52,313 bases of DNA from Candidatus Anaerobiospirillum pullistercoris. GTDB taxonomy: Bacteria; Pseudomonadota; Gammaproteobacteria; Enterobacterales; Succinivibrionaceae. This document shows, piece by piece, positions 10,567-20,839 of the stretch. Both the position numbers and the translations under genes were made by a program. The number at the start of each line of letters is the position of its first letter. Position 1 is the first letter of the stretch. The stretch lies in assembly GCA_019114785.1 (NCBI GenBank), contig DXEV01000032.1, positions 1 to 52,313 on the forward strand, given 5' to 3'. The notes under the pieces were generated by a model, which saw only the letters and a program-made list of their open reading frames with translations, was not told where the DNA came from and did no database searches.

Positions 10567-10747
10567 ACAAAAATCTCCTCATGGGTATGTTTGCGCTATA
10601 TTAGCACACCGCAAGCAAAGGCAACTGAGTTTTAGTGTCATCAGGCCCTAAAACAGGGGCTCTGAAAGTTCCCCACCCCAAAACATGACTCTTTTTTGCA
10701 ATAGCCATAAAGCCTGACGGACAAGCTCTCAAGGCACTACTTACCCA

Positions 10748-11512
10748 TCAAACAGCTGGTAGAGGTTCTTCCCGCAAAACAGGCCCCCCGCCATCATCCA
10801 CATAGCAGTAGCTCAGCATATTGCCCCATGCGCCCAAAACCAAACGAGCCTTGAGATCCTTGCACTCGCCTTCATGGCGGCCAAACTCATGGATATGGCC
10901 ATGAACCACATAATCAATGCGCTGAGGAAACAAGGTTGCAGCATGTTGCTCCACATAGTAAGCACAGATCTCTGCCACCGTCGCTGGCACTACTCCATAA
11001 AGCTCGCGCTCTTCAGGACTACGTGTCATTTCCTGACTGCGCATCCGAATAGAGTGTCCAATCTGTCGCCGCTTCCACAAAGGGAGGAGCCGAAATAAGA
11101 ACTGGAGACAGCGATTACTGACCTTGCGTTTATAGCGCTGATAGGCGAGGTCGTTACTACAAAAATCATCGCCATGCGTCAGCAAGATATTGGTTCCGTT
11201 GTGCGATAACACCCAAGTGTCAGGCAAAAGCGTCATATGAAAACTATGAGCTTCACGCGAGGACAGCAAAAAATCACGGTTTCCGTGGACAAAAAAGCTA
11301 TCTACCCCACGCTCTTGGGCCTGCCCTAAGACCTGACGTACTACATTCTGCGCCTCATCCTGCGGATCAAGCCCAATAAAAAAGTTAAACAAATCCCCAA
11401 GGATAAAGAGGCGATCTCCTGCTTTTAAGGCCGCCACAAAAGAGCTAAAAGCCTGTAAAAGCTCAGGTCTTGATGCTTGTAAGTGCAGATCAGCAATGAT
11501 GTAACAGGCCAT
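10748..11512 (-). CDS. lpxH: UDP-2,3-diacylglucosamine diphosphatase
   Basis: Metallophosphoesterase with IIADLHL, FILGDLFNFFIG, FFVHGNRDFLL, LLTHGDDFC; next to ppiB. Confidence 0.92.
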   Translation of the reverse strand: MACYIIADLHLQASRPELLQAFSSFVAALKAGDRLFILGDLFNFFIGLDPQDEAQNVVRQVLGQAQERGVDSFFVHGNRDFLLSSREAHSFHMTLLPDTWVLSHNGTNILLTHGDDFCSNDLAYQRYKRKVSNRCLQFLFRLLPLWKRRQIGHSIRMRSQEMTRSPEERELYGVVPATVAEICAYYVEQHAATLFPQRIDYVVHGHIHEFGRHEGECKDLKARLVLGAWGNMLSYCYVDDGGGPVLREEPLPAV

Positions 11513-11667
11513 AGGTTCAACTCTAAGTGCAGGCAAAAAATAAGGTCTGCCCTCTACCTCTAGTGGAGAAAAGCAGACCTCTCAAAAAGCAAAGCTAAAG
11601 ATAGAGCTACAACTGAGTCTAAAGCACAGCTTATGACATAAGAGCAGGCTCTAACTTAGACTTAGAT

Positions 11668-12174
11668 CTATTCTAAGGAATCGATCTCGTAGCAATCCTC
11701 AATGATCACTGGATCCACAGGCACATCGCGGTGTGGGAAGAAAGACTTATTGTCAGTCTTCACTTCCTCGATCTTGGTGACCACATCTTGGCCCTTGACC
11801 ACTTTACCAAATACGCAATAGCCCCAGTTATGGGTTCTCTTGTCGTAATTTAAGAAAGCATTATCAACAGTGTTGATAAAGAACTGGCAAGTAGCAGAGT
11901 GTGGATCATTGGTACGAGCCATGGCAACAGTAAATGGCTCGTTTAAAAGACCATTATCAGCCTCGTTCTTGATAGGATCTAAGGTTGGCTTTTGTTGCAT
12001 GTCAGGAGTAAGGCCACCACCTTGGATCATGAAGCCAGGGATCACACGGTGGAAAATGGTGCCCTTATAGTGACCACTCTTCACGTACTTCAGGAAGTTC
12101 TCACAAGTGATTGGGGCTTTCTCTGTGTTCAGGTCGATAACAATATCGCCCATGTTTGTCTTAAAAATTACCAT
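11668..12174 (-). CDS. ppiB: Peptidyl-prolyl cis-trans isomerase B (cyclophilin)
   Basis: [31 protein letters not shown]...[16 protein letters not shown]. Confidence 0.93.
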   Translation of the reverse strand: MVIFKTNMGDIVIDLNTEKAPITCENFLKYVKSGHYKGTIFHRVIPGFMIQGGGLTPDMQQKPTLDPIKNEADNGLLNEPFTVAMARTNDPHSATCQFFINTVDNAFLNYDKRTHNWGYCVFGKVVKGQDVVTKIEEVKTDNKSFFPHRDVPVDPVIIEDCYEIDSLE

Positions 12175-12454
12175 CAACAAAACCTTGCTTGCTAAAATTA
12201 GCGCTTAACAACATCGGAAAATGGTTAAGCTCAGCTTAGAGTATCATACCAGCTGCACTAGATCAGCCCTATGCCAAAGCAACTAGCCATTAATCAGCTC
12301 TTACTAGAGCAAGGACTGAAAAAATGGTAGATGCGGTGTGCTTATTCCATCTAAGCTGCGAAAATTATATGGCTTTTAGCGCTGATGCAAAAGCCGAAAA
12401 TTAGGCAATTCATGCCTAAGCTGGCGTTTTCCCTTGGCAGCAAAGAGACAAAAA

Positions 12455-13846
12455 ATGCTACAGATCCACAATACCATCACACGTCAAAAAGAAGATTTCG
12501 TGCCTATTACCCCAGGCAAGATCGGCATGTACGTGTGTGGTGTCACCGTCTACGACCTGTGCCATATTGGCCATGCTCGTACCTTTGTCAACTTCGACAT
12601 GATTGTGCGTTACCTGCGCTACTGTGGCTACGACGTAAAGTACGTTCGCAACATTACGGATATCGATGACAAGATCATCAAGCGCGCACAGGAAAAGGGT
12701 GTTAGTGCCAAAGATCTGGCTGAGCACTTCATCCAAGAGATGTATGAGGACTTCGATAAGCTCAACATCAAGCGTCCTGACTTAGAGCCACGTGCTACCG
12801 ACAATATCGACGCCATCATCTCCTTAGTACAGCGCCTGATCGACAAAGGTCATGCCTATGTCGCCAGCAATGGTGATGTAATGTTTGCCATTGACAGCTT
12901 CAAGAACTATGGACGTCTCTCCGGCCAAAAGCTCGAAGAGCTCAATGCTGGTGCCCGTATTGAGGTAGAAAAAGCCAAGCACAATCCTTTTGACTTTGTT
13001 CTGTGGAAACAATCAAAGCCAAGTGAGCCAGCTTGGGAATCTCCATGGGGCATGGGCCGTCCAGGTTGGCACATCGAGTGCTCGGCTATGAACAGCAAGT
13101 ACTTAGGCGAGACCTTTGATATCCATGGTGGTGGTTCAGATCTGATCTTCCCTCACCACGAAAATGAGATCGCCCAAAGCTGCTGTGCTTTTGATAGCAA
13201 GTATGTGAACTACTGGATGCACTCTGGCATGGTGATGATCGATCACGAGAAGATGTCTAAGTCTCTCAACAACTTCTTCACCATTCGTGAAGTGCTCGAG
13301 CACTACGATGCCGAAACCATCCGCTTCTTCTTGCTCTCGGCTCAATATCGCAGCCCACTGAACTACACCCAAGATAACCTCAACAAAGCCAAGGCTTCGC
13401 TAGAGCGCCTCTACACCGCTTTACGTGACACCAAGATTGGCCCAGCTGTAGGTGGTGAGGAATACGTCGAGCGCTTCAAGGCCTTTATGGACGATGACTT
13501 CAACACCCCAGGTGCAATCTCGGTACTCTTTGATCTGGCCAAAGCCATCAATAGCTGCAAAGACGATCAGGCCAAGGCTGAAGGTCTTGCAGGTCGCTTA
13601 GTGGAATTAGGTGGCGTCTTAGGCATTCTCTATCAAGAGCCAACCAAGTTCTTACAAGGCTTAGGTGTTGGTGCTACTGCTGAGGCTAACGATGAAGTGG
13701 CTCAAATTGAGGCTTTAATCGAAGAGCGCAAGCAAGCACGTGCCCGCAAGGATTACGCCGCTGCTGATGCTGCTCGTAACAAGCTCACTGAGATGGGCAT
13801 TGTCCTTGAGGATGGCCCTCAAGGTACCACTTGGCGTCGTGCTTAA
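12455..13846 (+). CDS. cysS: Cysteinyl-tRNA synthetase
   Basis: [61 protein letters not shown]. Confidence 0.96.
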   Translation: MLQIHNTITRQKEDFVPITPGKIGMYVCGVTVYDLCHIGHARTFVNFDMIVRYLRYCGYDVKYVRNITDIDDKIIKRAQEKGVSAKDLAEHFIQEMYEDFDKLNIKRPDLEPRATDNIDAIISLVQRLIDKGHAYVASNGDVMFAIDSFKNYGRLSGQKLEELNAGARIEVEKAKHNPFDFVLWKQSKPSEPAWESPWGMGRPGWHIECSAMNSKYLGETFDIHGGGSDLIFPHHENEIAQSCCAFDSKYVNYWMHSGMVMIDHEKMSKSLNNFFTIREVLEHYDAETIRFFLLSAQYRSPLNYTQDNLNKAKASLERLYTALRDTKIGPAVGGEEYVERFKAFMDDDFNTPGAISVLFDLAKAINSCKDDQAKAEGLAGRLVELGGVLGILYQEPTKFLQGLGVGATAEANDEVAQIEALIEERKQARARKDYAAADAARNKLTEMGIVLEDGPQGTTWRRA

Positions 13847-13942
13847 GCTTACTAGGCTTCAAGCCTAAACATAGGCTGAAGCCTACGCCTAAATCCCTCC
13901 TCTTGCAGGGGAGGGATGTTATCTATTCATGAATTAGGACAA

Positions 13943-13995
13943 GGAGGCGGCGCTCTATCTTTCAAGAATCTTGAGGAGCTGAGCACCGATTGTTG
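13943..13995 (+). promoter_or_regulatory. Structured 53-nt leader of the UDP-glucuronate decarboxylase-like gene (see findings)
   Basis: GGAGG, CGGCGCTC...GAGCACCG, then ATTGTTG-ATG; same length and layout as 8597-8649. Confidence 0.5.
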
Positions 13996-14988
13996 ATGAA
14001 TATTTTAGTGACCGGTGGTTCCGGTTTTATTGGCTCTAACCTCTGTCGTCGCTTGCTCGATGAGGGGCATTATGTGCTTTGTTTGGACAACAATTACACG
14101 GGACGGATGGAGAATATCCAAGAATTACTGACCAATGATCACTTTAGCTTCATCCTTGCAGATGTATGCGACAGTTTAAAAGATCGTCCTGAGCTCAAGA
14201 CGCAAGCCCTGCACTTAGATCAGATCTACAACTTAGCATGCCCAGCTAGCCCTCCTGCTTATCAGGGATTGCATGCCATTGAGACCACTAAGACTTGTGT
14301 CTTAGGGGCAATCAATGTGTTGGAGCTGGCTTTAGCCCATGGCGCTACTGTATTGCAAGCCTCTACCTCCGAGGTATATGGCGATCCTTTAGTGCATCCA
14401 CAGCATGAAGGCTATCGTGGCAACGTCAATCCTAATGGTATTCGTGCATGCTATGACGAGGGTAAGCGCTGTGCTGAGAGCTTGTTCTTCGACTATGCCC
14501 GCCATTTAGGAGCCAAAATTAAAGTCATTCGTATCTTCAACACCTATGGCCCATTTATGGATCCAAAAGATGGCCGTGTAGTTAGCAATTTCATATGCCA
14601 AGCCTTACGCGGTGAAGATCTTACGGTCTACGGTCAGGGTGAACAGACACGCTCGTTCTGTTTTGTCGATGACTTAATTGCGGGAATGGTGGCCATGATG
14701 AACTCAGATCCTGAATTTTTAGGCCCAGTAAATCTGGGAAATCCTCAGGAGTTCACCATTGCGCAATTAGCTCAGCAGGTGTTAGAGATGATTCCAAGTG
14801 GGGCCAAGCTGGTGTTTAAGGATTTACCACAGGATGATCCTCGTTGCCGTAAGCCAGATATCAGCCTAGCAAAAAGTAAATTAGGCTGGCAGCCTCACAT
14901 TAAGCTTACAGAAGGATTACAGCGCTCTATCCCTTACTTTGCTCAGCGCCTGCGTGATGATGGTGTGCAGTTGAAGGCCGTCTTCTAA
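13996..14988 (+). CDS. UDP-glucuronate decarboxylase / UDP-xylose synthase-like SDR epimerase
   Basis: [59 protein letters not shown]. Confidence 0.85.
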   Translation: MNILVTGGSGFIGSNLCRRLLDEGHYVLCLDNNYTGRMENIQELLTNDHFSFILADVCDSLKDRPELKTQALHLDQIYNLACPASPPAYQGLHAIETTKTCVLGAINVLELALAHGATVLQASTSEVYGDPLVHPQHEGYRGNVNPNGIRACYDEGKRCAESLFFDYARHLGAKIKVIRIFNTYGPFMDPKDGRVVSNFICQALRGEDLTVYGQGEQTRSFCFVDDLIAGMVAMMNSDPEFLGPVNLGNPQEFTIAQLAQQVLEMIPSGAKLVFKDLPQDDPRCRKPDISLAKSKLGWQPHIKLTEGLQRSIPYFAQRLRDDGVQLKAVF

Positions 14989-15236
14989 TTTTTCACGAAG
15001 TGGTGACTGTTATAAATAAACCAGATGCTTAAAATGCACCTCTCTAATGCGGCTTAAACCGCTACTTTGAGGCTATTGCTTTGTCTTGCAATGCTCCAAA
15101 ATTTAATTTGTAACAGCCATCTTAATCATTATTTTATGTTCCAAGCGCCCGCCCCTATTGGCTATGCTATTGGCTAACACCTGATATAAAGCTGATCCGA
15201 GAAAGGCCAAATATAGGAGGTGCGGGATTAACGATC

Positions 15237-16256
15237 ATGGCAAAAAATATCCTTTTAATTGCTGGTGGCGATAGCTCTGAACACGAGATATCACTGATTT
15301 CCGCCAAGTATGTAGCATCCCAACTCGAGCAAATCCCAGATTACAATGTGCTCAGCTGTGTCCTGCATGACTCCCAATTTCAATTCGCTGATGGTGCTGT
15401 GGGCTACTTCACCCTAGGCCCAAACTTTGTGGTACGAGCAGCAGACGGATCCGAGCAGTCTTATAAGATCGACTGTGCTGTACCTTGCCTGCATGGCTTC
15501 CCTGGCGAAACCGGAGATATCCAAGCCCTGCTCATGATGCACCAAGTGCCATTTATTGGTTGCGGCAAAGAGGCCAGCATCAACTGCTTTAACAAGGTCA
15601 CGACCAAACTGTACTTTACTGCTCTCAATATTGAGAACACCCCTTATATCTTTATCGCTGACGCTAGTGAAGCTGCTCTGAAACAAGCTCATAGTGCTTT
15701 TGCTAACTTTGGTCATGACGTCTATGTCAAAGCTGCTAGCCAAGGCTCTTCTATCGGCTGCTACCATGTCACCGATGAGAGTAAATTAGATGCTGCTATT
15801 AAAGAGGCTTTAAGCTACAGCCCATTGGTACTCGTAGAAAAGACCATTGTGCACCGTGAGCTGGAAGTAGCAGCCTATGAATACAATGGCGATCTGCACA
15901 TCACAGACCCCGGTGAGATCATCATTCCGCAAGATAAGTTCTATACTTTTGATGAAAAGTACAGTGCTGACAGCTCCTCTACCACCACCGTTGAGGTTAA
16001 AGATTTAAGCCCAGTACAAAAGGACATCATCAAGAGCATGGCTCGTCGTGCCTTTGTCGGCTTACATCTACGTCATCTTTCACGCATTGACTTCTTCTTA
16101 GGCGATGATGGTGTAGTCTATCTCAACGAGATCAACACTTTCCCTGGCATGACCCCAATCTCCATGTTCCCTAAGCTGGTAGAACATGCTGGACTGCCTA
16201 TGAGCAAGTTCTTCGCTGCCTGTGTAGAAGACGCTATCGCACATCAGGCTCAATAG
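15237..16256 (+). CDS. ddl: D-alanine--D-alanine ligase-like ATP-grasp protein
   Basis: ILLIAGGDSSEHEISLISAKYV, LHGFPGETGDIQALL, EINTFPGMTPISMFPKL. Confidence 0.87.
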   Translation: MAKNILLIAGGDSSEHEISLISAKYVASQLEQIPDYNVLSCVLHDSQFQFADGAVGYFTLGPNFVVRAADGSEQSYKIDCAVPCLHGFPGETGDIQALLMMHQVPFIGCGKEASINCFNKVTTKLYFTALNIENTPYIFIADASEAALKQAHSAFANFGHDVYVKAASQGSSIGCYHVTDESKLDAAIKEALSYSPLVLVEKTIVHRELEVAAYEYNGDLHITDPGEIIIPQDKFYTFDEKYSADSSSTTTVEVKDLSPVQKDIIKSMARRAFVGLHLRHLSRIDFFLGDDGVVYLNEINTFPGMTPISMFPKLVEHAGLPMSKFFAACVEDAIAHQAQ

Positions 16257-16447
16257 CCTAAAATCAGGCTTAGAAGCCTCACAGCTCAGAGTCGTAGCTA
16301 TATTAAAGTTGAGCCTTATTCACTTAACTTTAGGCTTGGCCCATACCGAATACTATTGCGGTCTAGGGACATATGAGCCATCGTGGTCTACCCCTCAACC
16401 TTGACTCTGAGCTGTTCCATTAACCAATTTTTCTGGAGCACCGTTTT

Positions 16448-18523
16448 ATGCAAGAAACTAAGCTCTCAGCTACCACCAATGCAAGCGACTCCCCAAACAA
16501 AACAGCGGATGTTGCTCTTGCAGAGGATCAAAGCAGCGCTGCTCCAGCGCCAGCACCTGCTCCATCACAAGCGCAAGTGCCCACACCAGCATCAGCTTCT
16601 GAGGCTAACGACACTATCTCTGTAGCCGAAGAGCTCCGCGAAAGTCAGCAAGCTGCAGCCGCTATTCGCGATAAGCAATACCATCCCATGATCTTAAGCG
16701 ACCTCTCAAATCAAGCCTCTACCTCATTCTGGCGTGGCTATCGTCGCTTTTGGCCATTTTTACGTCCTTACTGGGGTATTGCCTTATTAGGTATCATCCT
16801 CACTATTCCTGTTGGCGCTTTAGACGCCGTAATCGCCTTGTTCTTAAAACCTTTTACCGATCAGGTGATGGTGGAGCAAGAAAAGCAATTTGCTGATTAC
16901 GTGCCATTAGTCATCATTGGCTTTACTCTGATCCAAGGCATATTTATCTACCTATCATCCTTGGTCAATGGCTATGTCGGCGGTGCTGTTAACTTATTAA
17001 TGCGCTCCAAGCTGTACGAGAAACTCCTATCCTTTGATAGCCGCTTTTACGATGCCAACAACTCCGGCTCAGTGATTCTGCGCTTCTTTAACGATTCTGA
17101 GAGTGCCTCTAACGGCCTAATTCAAAACATCAGGCTCTTCCTGACCAAGTTTTTCTCTTCGATCTCACTTTTAGGTGTGCTGCTCTACAATTCATGGCAA
17201 CTAACCATTGTGGCAGTAGGAGTGGTGTGCTTCCTCATCATCCCGATGCGTATAGTGCGTCGTCGCGTGAAAAAGATCGTTAACCACACGGTCTCGGCCT
17301 CAACTGGCATGATCACGCTCTACAACGAGACCACTTTGGGCTCCAAGGTGATCAAGAGCTTTAACCTAAAAGAGTACATGTATCAGCGCTTCTACCAGCA
17401 AGCTAACTACCTCTTCCGTATGGGAGTCAAGCTGGTACGTGATACCAACTGGCTATCACCAGTCATGCACTTTGTGAGCTCGTTAGGTATCGCTGGTGTG
17501 CTCTACTTTGGCGTAACGCTGATCATCAATGGCACCCTGACCTCGGGTGAGTTCGTGTCGTTCCTTGCTGCTCTGATCATGCTCTATACCCCATTAAAGA
17601 GCATCGGTAACAACTATATTCAGGTACAGAGCGCTCTACTGGCCTTAGATCGTATCTACGACCTCTTAGACTATGAGAGCTACGAAAACGGCAAGCACGA
17701 AGGTAATACCGTTATCAAGGAGATCAAAAAAGACATCGAGTTCCAGCACGTATATTTCAGCTACGACGGCGTTCACGATGTGCTCAAGGATGTCTCCTTT
17801 AAGATCAATGTCGGTCAAAAGGTTGCCTTAGTCGGCAACTCAGGTGGTGGTAAGACCACTGTCTGCTCTCTGATCACGCGCCTCTACGAGATCAAATCAG
17901 GCAAGATCCTGATCGATGATATCGATATCCATGACTACACCTTGGAGTCCCTGCGACATCAGGTAGCCTTTGTCTTCCAAGACAACTTCCTCTTTGCTGG
18001 CACCATCCGGCAAAACATCTTGTTTGGTAAGGAGGACGCTACCGAAGAAGAGATCCAACTGGCGCTCAAGAGTGCCTATCTCGATGAGTTCGTGCAAAGC
18101 CTGCCAAATGGACTAGACACCGAAATTGGTGAGCGCGGTGTAACCCTCTCTGGAGGACAAAAGCAGCGTTTAGCTATCGCTCGTGCCATTATCCGCAACG
18201 CTCCGCTAGTGATCTTAGATGAGGCTACATCTGCCTTAGATAACCGCTCCGAGAAGGTGGTACAAAAGGCATTAGATGAGCTGATGAAAGGTCGTACCAC
18301 TCTGGTAATCGCCCACCGTCTGTCCACTGTTCGCGATGCTGACGTGATCATGGTGATCAACGACGGTCAGATTGTGGAGAAGGGTAGCCACGACGAACTG
18401 CTCCAACAAAACGGCGCTTATGCCATGCTCTACAACTCCCAATTTAAGATGCTGGAAGGCCAAGAGCACCAAGAGCAGGAACAAGAAAGCACGGCTGACA
18501 CTGACTCTAAAGCTGACGCTTAA
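16448..18523 (+). CDS. msbA: Lipid A export ABC transporter ATP-binding/permease MsbA-like
   Basis: Six-TM half transporter fused to ABC domain (VALVGNSGGGKTT, VTLSGGQKQRLAIARAI, LVILDEATSALD). About 80-aa Ala/Ser/Pro-rich N-terminal extension. Confidence 0.85.
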   Translation: MQETKLSATTNASDSPNKTADVALAEDQSSAAPAPAPAPSQAQVPTPASASEANDTISVAEELRESQQAAAAIRDKQYHPMILSDLSNQASTSFWRGYRRFWPFLRPYWGIALLGIILTIPVGALDAVIALFLKPFTDQVMVEQEKQFADYVPLVIIGFTLIQGIFIYLSSLVNGYVGGAVNLLMRSKLYEKLLSFDSRFYDANNSGSVILRFFNDSESASNGLIQNIRLFLTKFFSSISLLGVLLYNSWQLTIVAVGVVCFLIIPMRIVRRRVKKIVNHTVSASTGMITLYNETTLGSKVIKSFNLKEYMYQRFYQQANYLFRMGVKLVRDTNWLSPVMHFVSSLGIAGVLYFGVTLIINGTLTSGEFVSFLAALIMLYTPLKSIGNNYIQVQSALLALDRIYDLLDYESYENGKHEGNTVIKEIKKDIEFQHVYFSYDGVHDVLKDVSFKINVGQKVALVGNSGGGKTTVCSLITRLYEIKSGKILIDDIDIHDYTLESLRHQVAFVFQDNFLFAGTIRQNILFGKEDATEEEIQLALKSAYLDEFVQSLPNGLDTEIGERGVTLSGGQKQRLAIARAIIRNAPLVILDEATSALDNRSEKVVQKALDELMKGRTTLVIAHRLSTVRDADVIMVINDGQIVEKGSHDELLQQNGAYAMLYNSQFKMLEGQEHQEQEQESTADTDSKADA

Positions 18524-18686
18524 GCCCCCAACAAGTCATAGCAGGACTTAGCAAGCTATTACAGCTACCTCACAGATAGATCAAGGGCTCGTGACCTGAT
18601 TTGTTCTCCATAAAGCCAAAAGCTTAAGGCTTGAGGACAACAGGTGGCGAGCCCTGTGTTTTGCTCAAAAGCAAGGATAGACAACC

Positions 18687-19373
18687 ATGTCTCTTATTCT
18701 TCCACCAGACTTTGGTCAGACTCCTAAACAAAAGCTGGTACTGCCTGAAGGCTTTAAAAGCCTATTAGTGCAAGTGTGCTGTGCCCCTTGCTGCGGAGCT
18801 GTACTCGAGTGCTTTAAGTACCACAACATCAACCCGACGCTCTTCTTCTATAACCCTAACATCCACCCTCGTGCCGAATATGAAAAGCGTCGCGACGAGC
18901 TCATTGAGCTGTCCAAGCTGCTGGGCTTTGCTTATGTGATCCCAGAATACGAGACTAAATCATGGTTTGAGGCCGTAAAGGGCTTAGAACATGAGCCAGA
19001 AAGAGGCAAGCGCTGTACTGTGTGCTTTACCCGTCGGCTCACTGTAACAGCCCAATATGCCAAAAAGCACGGCTTCTCTCACTTTACGACAACGCTGGCC
19101 ACTTCTCGCTGGAAGGACAAGAAGCAAGTAGACGCTGCTGGCTTTGCGGCTCAAGAGGCCACCGGAGTACCTTACTGGAGCGAAGACTGGCGCAAAGGCG
19201 GTCTAGTCACACGTCGTTACCAGCTGGTCAAGGAGTTTAACTTCTACAACCAGCTCTACTGCGGCTGTGTCTACTCGCAGCAAAACAACACCCATGTCGC
19301 CCACGTTACCGACACGGCTATCGCCTGCACTAACTGTAAAACAAACATAGCCCCGAGTGACATAGGGGCATAA
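18687..19373 (+). CDS. queH: Epoxyqueuosine reductase QueH (DUF208 family)
   Basis: VCCAPCCGAVLE, FFYNPNIHPRAEYEKRRDEL, GKRCTVCFTRRL, LYCGCVYS cysteine motifs. Confidence 0.9.
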   Translation: MSLILPPDFGQTPKQKLVLPEGFKSLLVQVCCAPCCGAVLECFKYHNINPTLFFYNPNIHPRAEYEKRRDELIELSKLLGFAYVIPEYETKSWFEAVKGLEHEPERGKRCTVCFTRRLTVTAQYAKKHGFSHFTTTLATSRWKDKKQVDAAGFAAQEATGVPYWSEDWRKGGLVTRRYQLVKEFNFYNQLYCGCVYSQQNNTHVAHVTDTAIACTNCKTNIAPSDIGA

Positions 19374-19458
19374 TGTCCCATATTAGGCAGGGATAAGCTG
19401 GCAGACAAGCAAGCTACACCTGCCCTATCTGTCCTTAATCAGGTTCGCAAAACCCCAG

Positions 19459-20595
19459 TCAGGACTTGGAGGAATTTTTCCGCTCAGCAGCTTTAGCAGC
19501 TTTCTTAGCCTTAGCTTCTTCCTCTTTGGTGACTAACTCAACAATGTTAATAATTGCTGATAACTTACGCATTAAACTATAGAGCTTGTTGTTATATTTT
19601 AACCTTGCACGCAATTGCTGGAACTTCTGGGTGTTTGGTATAAAACGATATACAGGGAAAATATAACTAAAAGACAAATTATGGCCTTTTAGATCAATAC
19701 CATGCTGCTGGAAATAATCACGACTCAAGAGAGCTAATTGCTTCTGTAACGGTACAGCCAAGCGGTCGTATAGACTTAGGATGTGTTCTAAAGCATACAT
19801 TTGCCAACGAGTTAACAAAACAGAAGATACATCGGGCTCTTGGACGTGCTCTTTGATATATTGATAATCAAACTCTAATAGGTCAAACAGACTTTGTACT
19901 TGCTTCTCATTGCAACTAACACTCAAAGAGTTGTCCGACAGCTGGTGGTACAATATCTCATTGACAAACGATATTTTTCTGGCATTTAACACCAGTTGGA
20001 TTGACCAGCACTGATCTTGGCCAGAGTACAAAGCTGGATACTCAATACCGAATTGCTCAATGAAGTCACGAGCCACCAACTTATCCCAAGGAGCACTATT
20101 GAACTGAAAAGCTAATTTTTTGAGTTCAGTAATATCTGTGGCTTCCAATAGCTCTTTATCGATAGAATAATTACGAACAGTATTACCACAATGCGAGCTA
20201 TATCCACAATGGACAAAATCAGCCTGATCTTGTCGTAATTTACCCAGCATTTTTTCAACAAGATCCGGCTCGAGCTCATCATCGGCATCCATGAAGTACA
20301 CGGCAGAGCCAGAACTTAGAGCAACGCCACGATTACGAGTTGGCCCTATCCCTAAAATGCAGTCATTACGACAAATAACAATATTCTTATCAGAGTGCTC
20401 TTGCTTAAAAGCCTGAATTTTTTGCCAAGAGTCATCTTCTGAGCAATCATCAACCAACACTAATTCTAAATTAGTGTAAGTTTGATTGAACACAGCAGAT
20501 AATTTCTCTATAGAATCAGCGATATTATAACAAGGTATAATAACTGACACGAGCTCACTGAGCTCTCCTTGTTGTTCTTTCATAAGTAAAGACAA
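19459..20595 (-). CDS. Glycosyltransferase family 2 (copy a)
   Basis: VSVIIPCYNIADSIEKLSAVFNQTYTNLELVLVDDCSEDDSW, YFMDADDELEPD. Confidence 0.9.
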   Translation of the reverse strand: MSLLMKEQQGELSELVSVIIPCYNIADSIEKLSAVFNQTYTNLELVLVDDCSEDDSWQKIQAFKQEHSDKNIVICRNDCILGIGPTRNRGVALSSGSAVYFMDADDELEPDLVEKMLGKLRQDQADFVHCGYSSHCGNTVRNYSIDKELLEATDITELKKLAFQFNSAPWDKLVARDFIEQFGIEYPALYSGQDQCWSIQLVLNARKISFVNEILYHQLSDNSLSVSCNEKQVQSLFDLLEFDYQYIKEHVQEPDVSSVLLTRWQMYALEHILSLYDRLAVPLQKQLALLSRDYFQQHGIDLKGHNLSFSYIFPVYRFIPNTQKFQQLRARLKYNNKLYSLMRKLSAIINIVELVTKEEEAKAKKAAKAAERKNSSKS

Positions 20596-20667
20596 TCCTT
20601 AAATCACCTTATTTCAGTAGCACCTAATTAAAAATGACAGTATCTTTTTCTTTTACTGGTTATAAGG

Positions 20668-20821
20668 GACAAGAAGAAGAAGAAGAAGAAGGTGCAACTG
20701 GTTTTGCCGCCCAAGAGACCACCGTAGAGCCTTACTGGAACGAAGACTGGCGCAAAGGTTGTCTAGTATAGTCACGCATCATTACCAGCTGATCTGATCA
20801 AAGAGTTTAACTTCTACAACT
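20668..20821 (+). pseudogene. Decayed duplicate of the 3' part of queH
   Basis: GGACAAGAAG..GGTTTTGCCGCCCAAGAGACCACCGTAGAGCCTTACTGGAACGAAGACTGGCGCAAAGG..AGAGTTTAACTTCTACAAC closely matches 19116-19250, with 4-5 nt insertions breaking the frame. Confidence 0.9.
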
Positions 20822-20839
20822 AGGCAGCCAATGCAGCAA

